Origin: Bacteroidaceae bacterium
GTDB taxonomy: Bacteria > Bacteroidota > Bacteroidia > Bacteroidales > Bacteroidaceae
DNA length: 8,903 nucleotides
Reading direction: 5' to 3'
Assembly (NCBI GenBank): GCA_017466965.1
Contig: JAFTTD010000147.1
Span: forward strand, 1-8,903
A program made the position numbers and the translations under genes. Positions 1 to 6,272 of the stretch are shown piece after piece. Every line of letters begins with the position of its first letter. Position 1 is the stretch's first letter. The notes beneath the pieces are model-generated. The model made no database searches. It saw only the letters and a program-made list of their open reading frames with translations, and was not told where the DNA came from.

Positions 1-584
1 ACGACGCAAGCAGCCAGGAACAGAATTTCATCAATGACAACACAACCGATTTCCAGGGCAAATATGTATTCTATAATGAGAACATTGGTAAGGTTATCAC
101 CCTTAACAATACAGACAAGGGAATCGTCACAATATACGATGAGGACATGAATGCAGAGAAATCTTTTGAAACAGGCTCAATCTATCCTGTTGACGGAAAG
201 AATGTTTGCATTTGCGACGACAGTCATATCTATATCTGCAAAGGATTGAACGGATTTGATGTTTATGACTTCAACGGCAACAGAATCGGCGGCAGCAAGA
301 AGAGCGCCAACGGTGTGGATATTGATGAAAATTACATTTACATTGCAACCGGCGACGGAGTTGCTATTCTTGACAAGGATGTAACATACGTTGACGCCAA
401 AGACGGAAAGACTTACAACAAGACTGTTAAACGCTTGACATACACCGGCAAGGGAGCAACAAGCGTCACAGACGAAATCACAGTGAAGCAATCTGCAAAC
501 TTTGTGAAGAAAGGCCCTGACGGCCGTCTGTATGTAGCATACGGCATGTACGGCTTGCAGATTTACGAACTCGGCGATTTGTAA
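1..584 (+). CDS. Secreted beta-propeller-like (LVIVD-type repeat) protein, 3' part only
   Basis: The reading frame is open from base 3, so the 5' end lies outside the window; an internal ATG at 147 is not a likely start because the same kind of sequence continues upstream of it. About 193 codons are visible. They contain repeating units of roughly 40 residues with a hydrophobic strand, a turn and a strand ending in patterns such as GLNGFDVYDF, GDGVAILD and YGLQIYEL, each preceded by a short segment such as NYIYIATG or GRLYVAYG. This resembles the LVIVD repeat and related beta-propeller blades found in Bacteroidota surface lipoproteins and secreted proteins. No catalytic motif is visible, and the signal peptide, if present, is off-window. 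A strong hairpin follows the stop codon, so it is probably not co-transcribed with the polysaccharide genes. The propeller call is from pattern recognition; ligand and function are unknown. Confidence 0.6.
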   Translation, partial: DASSQEQNFINDNTTDFQGKYVFYNENIGKVITLNNTDKGIVTIYDEDMNAEKSFETGSIYPVDGKNVCICDDSHIYICKGLNGFDVYDFNGNRIGGSKKSANGVDIDENYIYIATGDGVAILDKDVTYVDAKDGKTYNKTVKRLTYTGKGATSVTDEITVKQSANFVKKGPDGRLYVAYGMYGLQIYELGDL

Positions 585-774
585 AAATACATAACATAAA
601 TATCTGTACTTAGGGAAAAGCGGAAGTTCAGACTTCCACTTTTCCTTAGTGCGTATAAGAGAGCAACAGTTTGAATTTTTATTCAAAGAAACAAAAACAT
701 ATATTTCAAAGCACATTGTAACCATTGATTCAGACAATCTTGATTACGCAATAAACAGAAAAAAGAATTGCGGC
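585..774 (+). promoter_or_regulatory. Intergenic region expected to hold the operon promoter
   Basis: These 190 nt separate the propeller gene from the TolC-like gene and contain the terminator at 611-648. A perfect AT-rich inverted repeat, TTTGAAT at 670-676 and ATTCAAA at 681-687 with a TTTT loop, lies downstream of it and could be an operator or just chance in AT-rich DNA. The last bases before the ATG at 775 are A-rich (AGAAAAAAGAA), as is usual for Bacteroidota leaders. No convincing -33/-7 pair could be picked; since the terminator lies upstream and the four genes downstream are tightly linked, a promoter between about 649 and 760 is inferred. Confidence 0.4.
611..648 (+). terminator. 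Long hairpin terminator after the propeller gene
   Basis: Bases 614-620 plus 622-627 (GGAAAAG, GGAAGT) pair with 632-637 plus 639-645 (ACTTCC, CTTTTCC) around a TCAG tetraloop. There is one C/A mismatch (621/638), and the stem extends by about three more pairs, one of them G-U, to 611/648. It starts 26 nt after the stop codon at 584. There is no long T tract beyond the stem, but the 3' arm itself carries CTTTTCC. The position fits an intrinsic terminator separating this gene from the operon that follows. Confidence 0.75.
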
Positions 775-2169
775 ATGAAGGCACTAATAGCAACTGACAA
801 TCATATAGGATACAAACATACAGAACTCACAAGCAGGAGTTTTGTATTATTCTTTTATATCTTAGCAATTGTGATGCCGGCGAAAGCACAAAGCGAAGAC
901 AAATATCTATTTCGCCAGTTTGAAGAGAGATTTGCCCTGTTAGACTCTCTTATCTTCCAATACGAAATCAACATACCCAGTGAGCACATCCACACATTCA
1001 AGCTTTTAAGCAAGGACTCTGCATCCGTACAGTCCCTGGATTCTATTATGGATGAGAAGGTAGCCCTGCAGATCAAAGCCATGAAAGCAGAAACAGGACT
1101 GCTCATTTCCGGACAGACATATTACAGGCTTGACGAAGGATTCGGCATAAACGATGATGACGCTCTGTCAAGATATAAAGCAAAAGTACAGGCTGAACTA
1201 CGATGGAACTTCCTCAGCAGCTCATTGGTTAACCGTAAAAGCAGAACCAGAGAACTTCTGATAAAAGGAGAATTAGAAGAAATTGCTTTAGAAAGAGAAC
1301 GAACCAACAAGTTCATTGAGCAGCAGAAAGAATTTTTCCAGACAGAATTTGACAGTCTGCTGTCAGGTGTTCTGAAGCTCAGAATAAGCAACCTGCAACT
1401 TCTCAATGACGCTCAGCAGTATCTTGTAAGCGACAGAAGCATAAGCACAGACGAACTGTTGAAGATTATGGACGAACAAGCCATAGCCGAACGCCAGTTC
1501 GCCGCCATTCCTAAAGATTATTCGCACCAGCCACAGTTGGCAAATCCGTACGGGACACTGATTGAGATAGATACAGCCTCAATGATGCGCCATATCCGTT
1601 CAGACGAGTCGTCACTGATTACGGCTGAATTGCAGATGGAGCTGTTGCAACAACAGATGAAGCATACCAATTACTGGCGTACACTCAATCTGTCTCCATT
1701 CATCAGATATTCATATTACGCCCGCCCCGACATGAGAAATTCCTCCAACGTCGATGCCGGATTAGCGTTCCAGGTTCCTATCAGTGCCGAAACGTCACGC
1801 AAAAAGAAAGCGCTCAAGGCTGAGCAGCTGCAAATATCTATGGAAAAAGATGTTCTGATGGAACAAGTCAGCGAACAGATCAGAATCATACTGCTCGACA
1901 TTGAGCGTGCAAACAAAGGGCTTGCCGGCGAAGTAAACCGTATATCCAAACTGAAAAACTATATGGAGCTCCGCAAGCAGAATTACAAAGGGCACATCGG
2001 AGAATATAACTTCATGTCACGAATAAAGGAATATAACCACTATCTAAAATGCTGGGGAAACTTCTACACTTACCAGCACAAAAGAGACTGTTGCATAGCG
2101 GATTTACAAAAATTTCTGTCAGACAAAAGTGTTTTAGATTTCTGTAAAATAACATTTTTAGACCTATGA
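775..2169 (+). CDS. Divergent TolC-like outer membrane protein (OEP family)
   Basis: Predicted outer-membrane/periplasmic channel through which the polymer leaves the cell. The ATG at 775 gives 464 residues with a signal peptide: a basic stretch to about residue 21, a hydrophobic core (SFVLFFYILAIVM) and a likely cleavage after AKA at 36-38. The frame is open upstream to a GTG at 649, but that start would put 42 extra residues before the signal and would abut the terminator. The mature protein is largely helical with long heptad-like stretches and two similar halves. The second half has the TolC/OEP pattern of a beta segment (LSPFIRYSYYARP), then GLAFQVPIS, then a charged helix (SRKKKALKAEQLQI). 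The C-terminal 40 residues are unusual, with several cysteines (CWGN, CC, FC). Its stop overlaps the next start in ATGA. Family membership is by pattern only; it is too divergent to name, and trimer formation is inferred from the family. Confidence 0.7.
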   Translation: MKALIATDNHIGYKHTELTSRSFVLFFYILAIVMPAKAQSEDKYLFRQFEERFALLDSLIFQYEINIPSEHIHTFKLLSKDSASVQSLDSIMDEKVALQIKAMKAETGLLISGQTYYRLDEGFGINDDDALSRYKAKVQAELRWNFLSSSLVNRKSRTRELLIKGELEEIALERERTNKFIEQQKEFFQTEFDSLLSGVLKLRISNLQLLNDAQQYLVSDRSISTDELLKIMDEQAIAERQFAAIPKDYSHQPQLANPYGTLIEIDTASMMRHIRSDESSLITAELQMELLQQQMKHTNYWRTLNLSPFIRYSYYARPDMRNSSNVDAGLAFQVPISAETSRKKKALKAEQLQISMEKDVLMEQVSEQIRIILLDIERANKGLAGEVNRISKLKNYMELRKQNYKGHIGEYNFMSRIKEYNHYLKCWGNFYTYQHKRDCCIADLQKFLSDKSVLDFCKITFLDL

Positions 2170-3338
2170 AAGATTTTCATTTCACAACAGAAGAAGAACA
2201 GACGGAAATAGAACAAATATTAAACCAGCGGAAGAAGAAAAAGACCAGACAGCAGATGATATTCTTCTGCATCTTCATCACTATTGTTCTATTAATTGTC
2301 GGATATTGCATAAGAATGGTAGTTTTCACAGAGCTGAACGGCTACGTTGTAGTTCACAACAACCGTTTAAGAGCATCTGAAGACATCTTCGTTTACGACA
2401 TATACAAACACCACGGCGATTTCATAAAGCCAGGCGACACGATTTACTCTTATGTCACCCTCAGCACATTCCAGGGAGGCAACAACATCAACTCTGAATC
2501 AGACGTTGTCATCAAGGCACGCGACCTTAAGCTGCAATACGGACTTGCATACCAGAACCTGGAAGTTCTCAGAGCGCGCCTCAAAGAAATAAAACGACAG
2601 ATAGACCTTGAAGACCACAACATCCGTTTCGGACTCAGCGACAATGTCCACAAGCTCAACTTGGAGCGCGAATACAAGGAGACTGAAGAGGAGCTGAAAG
2701 CCCAGCAAAGAAAACTGTATGTCATACAGAATGCGATGAACGAATCTAACGAGGCTGTCGAACGACTTGGCGCAATCAACTTCAATGGTGCCAGAGTACA
2801 GAACATCCGCAACAAGTTCAAGATGGCTGAAATGGGATTTGTAAACTACGCCATAGCTGTTGACTCGTGCATCGTTACCAAAAACTGGATTTCAGAGTTG
2901 TCGCTCGTACTGAAAGGTGAAGATGTCATTGAAACCCAAAGCTTCGACCTTGAAAAGATGAACGCCTATATCATGGCATACGTTCTTCCAAGCCAAGCCA
3001 AGACTCTGAACAGAGGCTACAAAGCCAGCATCATTGTAAATGACGATGTAGAATATACAGCCACAGTAGTGTCTATGGGAGCACGTACAGAGGAAATACC
3101 AGCCGAGCTGCGCAGCAACCTCTCACGCGACCATATTGCGGCAATCGCAGTGCTTAAGATAGACGACAATCAGCACATCCCGTTCTGGTCTTTGGTCAAC
3201 AAAATGCCTGTCATTGTTCGCATAAACAACTTTGACTACAAAGATGCAGAACCAGACGAATACATCATGCAGAAAACTCCAAAAGGAATGTTCATTCCTG
3301 AAATTTTGAGAGAACAGTTTTATAAGGACAAGCAATGA
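2166..3338 (+). CDS. HlyD/Alg44-like membrane fusion (periplasmic adaptor) protein
   Basis: A 390-residue inner-membrane adaptor expected to link the synthase to the outer-membrane channel. A charged cytoplasmic N-terminus with a KKKK patch (to about residue 30) precedes one transmembrane helix at 31-50. Next comes a lipoyl/biotinyl-like half-motif at about 57-100 (GYVVVHNNRLRASEDI, then GDFIKPGD), a long coiled coil at about 118-200, and a C-terminal beta domain at about 265-355. The latter has an adaptor-type segment (YIMAYVLPSQAKTLNRGYKA, then VEYTATVVSMGA). This order is that of HlyD-family proteins and of the periplasmic part of Alg44; the PilZ c-di-GMP domain of Alg44 is absent because only about 30 residues are cytoplasmic. 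The gene overlaps both neighbours by 4 bp (ATGA), which indicates translational coupling and matched amounts of the proteins. The polysaccharide, rather than drug or peptide, role comes from the downstream GT2 and dehydrogenase genes. Confidence 0.8.
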   Translation: MKDFHFTTEEEQTEIEQILNQRKKKKTRQQMIFFCIFITIVLLIVGYCIRMVVFTELNGYVVVHNNRLRASEDIFVYDIYKHHGDFIKPGDTIYSYVTLSTFQGGNNINSESDVVIKARDLKLQYGLAYQNLEVLRARLKEIKRQIDLEDHNIRFGLSDNVHKLNLEREYKETEEELKAQQRKLYVIQNAMNESNEAVERLGAINFNGARVQNIRNKFKMAEMGFVNYAIAVDSCIVTKNWISELSLVLKGEDVIETQSFDLEKMNAYIMAYVLPSQAKTLNRGYKASIIVNDDVEYTATVVSMGARTEEIPAELRSNLSRDHIAAIAVLKIDDNQHIPFWSLVNKMPVIVRINNFDYKDAEPDEYIMQKTPKGMFIPEILREQFYKDKQ

Positions 3339-4717
3339 ACAAGACGTACAGAATAATACACAATTCCAAAGGAAAGAACATTTTGGTTGTCAGAGGGTTT
3401 GCTCCGATTGATATGATTGAAAACGACAACTTCGATGCAATCTTCATTGAGGACAACAATTTGACGAAGAACGAACTATCCCTCATACTTCAGACCGTAT
3501 CACCCGTGTTTGAAGTGAAATGCTGGTTGAAGCCTTGCTTCCTCACATCTTCACTCAAGGACAGAGTGCGAGGCATGGACTCTCTTATAGACGGATATGC
3601 CAGCAATATAGAGGATAAGGAAATGAACGAAAAGATTGAACAGATATCCGAAAAGCTGGAACTTATTGAGTACAATAAGATTGAAGACGCCCACAATTCA
3701 AGCATAATGCTGTTCATCAGAATATGCAAATACGCCATATCCAGAGGAAATCTTACGTTCACCATAGCTGTTGAACCTGAATATGCAGAAGGACATTCAT
3801 CCGTATATGCAGCCATTGCCGACAGCCTAAAAGGAAATACAAAAGAAGATTTTATCCGTTTCAACCATTCACTGCTTGAATTAGGATTAGCAGAAAAGAA
3901 GCATTTTGTTGACCGCATCCACAACTGCCCTTACTGCCACAGTTCGCATCTATACTTCATGGAGTGCTGCCCTAAATGCCAGTCTTCAAACCTGCAGGAG
4001 CAGCCGGTGCTTCATCATTTCCGCTGCGCAAACATTTCACCAGAATACACATACGCTTACGACGGACAACTCAGGTGCCCTAAATGCCACCAGTTTCTCA
4101 GACATATTGGAGTAGATTACGACAGGCCTTCTAATGTGTATATTTGCCAGGAATGCAAACATTCATTCCTCCACACCCAAATGAAAGTTCGCTGCGCAAC
4201 GTGCAAGAAAACAATGCGCCCGTCCAATCTGCATCCATACGACGTTTATTATTACGAGTTTACAGACAAGGGAATTAATATCCTGACCACAAACGAAGCT
4301 GTTCTGCTCTTCAACAAAGACTTGTGGCATGGATATTCCCGATTCGACTCCTTCATCTCGCAGATTTCATTGTTCTCTAACTCCAACAATCAGGAAGAAA
4401 TCATTTATATCACAAAATTCCGCCTGGAGGGAGCAAATGTAAATACAGAAACCATCAAGAACATCATTTCAAATCTGCAGATAAGATACCACTACAACAA
4501 CCTCTCATACAAGGACAACTTCATCTACATGGGAACAAAAGCATCCGCAAATGAGAAGGAAGAACTATGGGACAGAGTACAAAACGAAACAGAGGAAATA
4601 ATCAGAACCGTCAATCTCAAATACACGGGAATAAACATCTCCGACTTCAAGTACTTTACGAAAGAAGAAGAAGAAAGAACATCAGCCTTCATCAAAAGGA
4701 TACAAGCTAAGAACTAA
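3335..4717 (+). CDS. TackOD1-type multi-zinc-ribbon protein, predicted regulator of polysaccharide synthesis
   Basis: A 460-residue soluble protein with no signal peptide or membrane helix, so probably cytoplasmic. Residues 1-120 form an alpha/beta-like region with no motif I recognise. Residues about 195-300 are cysteine-rich: CPYC (198/201), CCPKC (212/215), HHFRC (227-231), CPKC (248/251), CQEC (271/274) and CATC (287/290). Between these lies a conserved-looking LRHIGVDYDRPS at about 255-266. That arrangement of CxxC pairs, HHFRC and GVDYDRP is what I recall for the TackOD1 (thaumarchaeal output domain 1) family, known from archaeal and bacterial signalling proteins. At least two zinc ribbons are expected. 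Residues about 335-430 have the rhythm of a nucleotidyl-cyclase-like fold but no GGDEF signature, so any such domain would be catalytically dead. The gene is coupled by ATGA overlap to the adaptor gene and followed 15 nt later by the GT2 gene. Domain naming is moderately secure; the function is inference. Confidence 0.7.
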   Translation: MNKTYRIIHNSKGKNILVVRGFAPIDMIENDNFDAIFIEDNNLTKNELSLILQTVSPVFEVKCWLKPCFLTSSLKDRVRGMDSLIDGYASNIEDKEMNEKIEQISEKLELIEYNKIEDAHNSSIMLFIRICKYAISRGNLTFTIAVEPEYAEGHSSVYAAIADSLKGNTKEDFIRFNHSLLELGLAEKKHFVDRIHNCPYCHSSHLYFMECCPKCQSSNLQEQPVLHHFRCANISPEYTYAYDGQLRCPKCHQFLRHIGVDYDRPSNVYICQECKHSFLHTQMKVRCATCKKTMRPSNLHPYDVYYYEFTDKGINILTTNEAVLLFNKDLWHGYSRFDSFISQISLFSNSNNQEEIIYITKFRLEGANVNTETIKNIISNLQIRYHYNNLSYKDNFIYMGTKASANEKEELWDRVQNETEEIIRTVNLKYTGINISDFKYFTKEEEERTSAFIKRIQAKN

Positions 4718-4732
4718 AAACCTTCCTTGCCA

Positions 4733-6055
4733 ATGCTTGACCTGATATTTAATGCAATGGACAACGTTGTGGCGTGCTTCACAAGAAACCTCACATGGAA
4801 CGAAATGATCAGCACATACTGGTTCCTCTTCGTTGTGGAGTTTCCACGCTACTATTTCCTGGAAATATGCATTTCTATCTGGCATAAGCTAACATACAAG
4901 AGCAGAAACAAAAAGCAGGAAGTGGCAAGGATGAAACTCTTCATTGAGAACCCACTCATAACCATACTTGCACCTGGCAAGAACGAAGGAAAGAACATCT
5001 ACAAGTTGGTTCGCTCGCTCAACGAGCAGACATACCGCAATTATGAAATAATAATTGTGGATGACGGCTCTGACGATGCCACTCCTATTATATGCCGCGA
5101 CCTTGAGAAAGCCGGTTACATAGACTTGTACCTCCGCTGCAACATGAGAGGCGGTAAAGCCAGCGCCGCCAACTACGGAGTTCACCATGCACGAGGCAAA
5201 TACATTGTCCACCTGGATGCCGACTCCTCACTCGACAGGGATGCGATAGAAAAAATCCTCATCCCATTCTACTACGACCCCCAGATAAAAGCCGTAGGCG
5301 GATGCGTAAAAGTCCGCAACTCCGATGAAACGGTATGCACATCAATGCAGGCACTGGAATATCTGAAGACAATACAAGTAGGCAGAATGGTAACAAGCAA
5401 ACTCGGAATATACCACATAATTTCAGGCGCATTCGGAGCTTTCGACAGAGAAACACTCAACCAAGTGGGAATGTGGGACATTGGCCCCGGACTTGATGGC
5501 GACATCACGCAAAAAATACGCAAGGCAGGACACAAAGTCCATTTTGCAGAAGATGCCATCTGCATGACCAACGTGCCAACAAAATGGCACGCCCTGTTCA
5601 AGCAGCGCGAGCGCTGGAGCAAATCGCTCATCCGGTTCCGTCTGCGCAAGCACTTCGACATACTGTTGCCGCACAAGCATTTTTCGTTCCTCAACTACAT
5701 CTCCAATATGGAAAATCTGCTTTACGACTGTGCATTCAATTTCATTTGGCTGTTCTATATCGTCAATCTCATTTTCATGCACACCGACAAGCTTCTCGAA
5801 ATATTCATCATAGGATGGATGATCAGATACTTCTTCTCGCTCATAGCCTTCGGAGTGATAATGCTCATCTCCGAAAGAGCAAACGAAGAAAAGAAACTCA
5901 TCCCTTATCTTTTCATCAGCACATTCTACACAGGATATTTCCTCCGAAGCACCCGACTGATAGCGCACATCAAGGAACTGTTCTTCTTCTCATCATACAA
6001 AGACCCATGGAATCCAAAGAAAACATCCGACTTGGCACAAGTGGAAGGTATATAA
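4733..6055 (+). CDS. Membrane glycosyltransferase family 2, processive polysaccharide synthase
   Basis: Predicted to polymerise a UDP-sugar and pass the chain across the inner membrane, as BcsA, PgaC and Alg8 do. The ATG at 4733 gives 440 residues; an in-frame TTG two codons upstream is possible but less likely. One hydrophobic helix lies at about 29-50. The GT-A domain follows, with VDDGSDD (109-115), a GGKA segment (140-143), DAD (162-164), the acceptor-site-like SGAFGAFD (231-238), LDGD (254-257) in the place of the TED motif, and QRERW (291-295), which is the Q(R/Q)xRW polymer-binding motif. Three further hydrophobic segments follow at about 328-349, 354-380 and 389-408, and the protein ends with a charged tail. 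The DxD, catalytic-base Asp and QxxRW are intact, so it should be active. The sugar donor cannot be read from the sequence; the adjacent dehydrogenase suggests a uronic or HexNAc-uronic acid. Confidence 0.85.
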   Translation: MLDLIFNAMDNVVACFTRNLTWNEMISTYWFLFVVEFPRYYFLEICISIWHKLTYKSRNKKQEVARMKLFIENPLITILAPGKNEGKNIYKLVRSLNEQTYRNYEIIIVDDGSDDATPIICRDLEKAGYIDLYLRCNMRGGKASAANYGVHHARGKYIVHLDADSSLDRDAIEKILIPFYYDPQIKAVGGCVKVRNSDETVCTSMQALEYLKTIQVGRMVTSKLGIYHIISGAFGAFDRETLNQVGMWDIGPGLDGDITQKIRKAGHKVHFAEDAICMTNVPTKWHALFKQRERWSKSLIRFRLRKHFDILLPHKHFSFLNYISNMENLLYDCAFNFIWLFYIVNLIFMHTDKLLEIFIIGWMIRYFFSLIAFGVIMLISERANEEKKLIPYLFISTFYTGYFLRSTRLIAHIKELFFFSSYKDPWNPKKTSDLAQVEGI

Positions 6056-6064
6056 ATAACTTAA

Positions 6065-6242
6065 ATGAGGTTATGAGGTTATAAGGTTGTGAGTTACTTT
6101 AAGGAGTTCAGAAAGCACTACCGAATTTTCTTGTGGTCGTCATTCCGATTACTCCGAATTCTCCGAATCCTCCGATTACTCTGATTACTCTGATTACTCC
6201 GAATCCTCCGAACTTCTTAACTCCTTAACTTCTTAACTACTA
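6065..6242 (+). repeat. Composite low-complexity repeat, copy A
   Basis: This fills nearly all of the 217 nt between the GT2 and dehydrogenase genes. It starts with octamers (ATGAGGTT, ATGAGGTT, ATAAGGTT, GTGAGTTA at 6065-6096), then a TTAAGGAGTT arm (6099-6108), a unique stretch, GTCATTCCGA (6139-6148), an array of nonamers (6144-6215) and an opposite arm of TTAACTCC / TTAACTTC / TTAACTAC octamers (6217-6240). TTAAGGAGTT (6099-6108) and AACTCCTTAA (6219-6228) are perfect inverted repeats. The order arm - GTCATTCCGA - inverted arm matches the copy at 7551-7991. No promoter was recognised in it. It may attenuate or end transcription between the synthase and dehydrogenase genes. Confidence 0.8.
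6144..6215 (+). repeat. Eight-unit 9-bp tandem array (TCCGAWTNC)
   Basis: Eight contiguous nonamers: TCCGATTAC, TCCGAATTC, TCCGAATCC, TCCGATTAC, TCTGATTAC, TCTGATTAC, TCCGAATCC and TCCGAACTT. Together they span exactly 72 nt. The first unit overlaps the GTCATTCCGA motif, so the array may have grown from it by slippage. After the last unit the period changes to 8 (TTAACTCC type). It is non-coding in context. Confidence 0.9.
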
Positions 6243-6272
6243 AAAACAAAAAACAAAAAAAACATACATAAA
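6243..6272 (+). promoter_or_regulatory. A-rich translation leader of the dehydrogenase gene
   Basis: The 30 nt before the ATG at 6273 are almost entirely A and C (AAAAACAAAAAACAAAAAAA, then ACATACATAAA) with no Shine-Dalgarno sequence. Unstructured A-rich leaders of this kind are typical ribosome-loading regions in Bacteroidota, and this one supports ATG 6273 as the start. It also breaks the repeat and leaves the start region free of secondary structure. Confidence 0.6.

Noticed and set aside
670..707. TTTG (670-673) with TATATTTC (700-707) as the operon promoter
   Set aside because: The spacing of 26 nt is longer than the usual 19-21 and the -7 box lacks its final G, so it is too weak to list as a promoter.
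177..737. Minus-strand open frame of 186 codons
   Set aside because: It is antisense to the propeller gene and crosses the terminator; its composition is that of a shadow frame and it has no recognisable motif.
649..774. GTG start at 649 for the TolC-like gene
   Set aside because: It would add 42 polar residues before the signal peptide and begins at the foot of the terminator hairpin; ATG 775 directly precedes the signal sequence and has an A-rich leader.
775..3338. Drug efflux or type I secretion pump
   Set aside because: The TolC-like and adaptor proteins would fit, but no RND, MFS or ABC component is present; the coupled partners are a zinc-ribbon protein and a GT2 synthase.
3490..3924. 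Minus-strand open frame of 144 codons
   Set aside because: Antisense to the TackOD1 gene, Ser-rich shadow sequence with no domain.
5423..5968. Minus-strand open frame of 181 codons
   Set aside because: It lies wholly opposite the GT2 gene, whose motifs are intact in the plus frame.
5584..6084. Plus-strand open frame of 166 codons
   Set aside because: It is an out-of-frame reading of the GT2 3' half with low-quality His/Arg-rich sequence.
6065..6242. CRISPR array
   Set aside because: The units are 8-9 bp and contiguous, with no spacers and no cas genes in the window.
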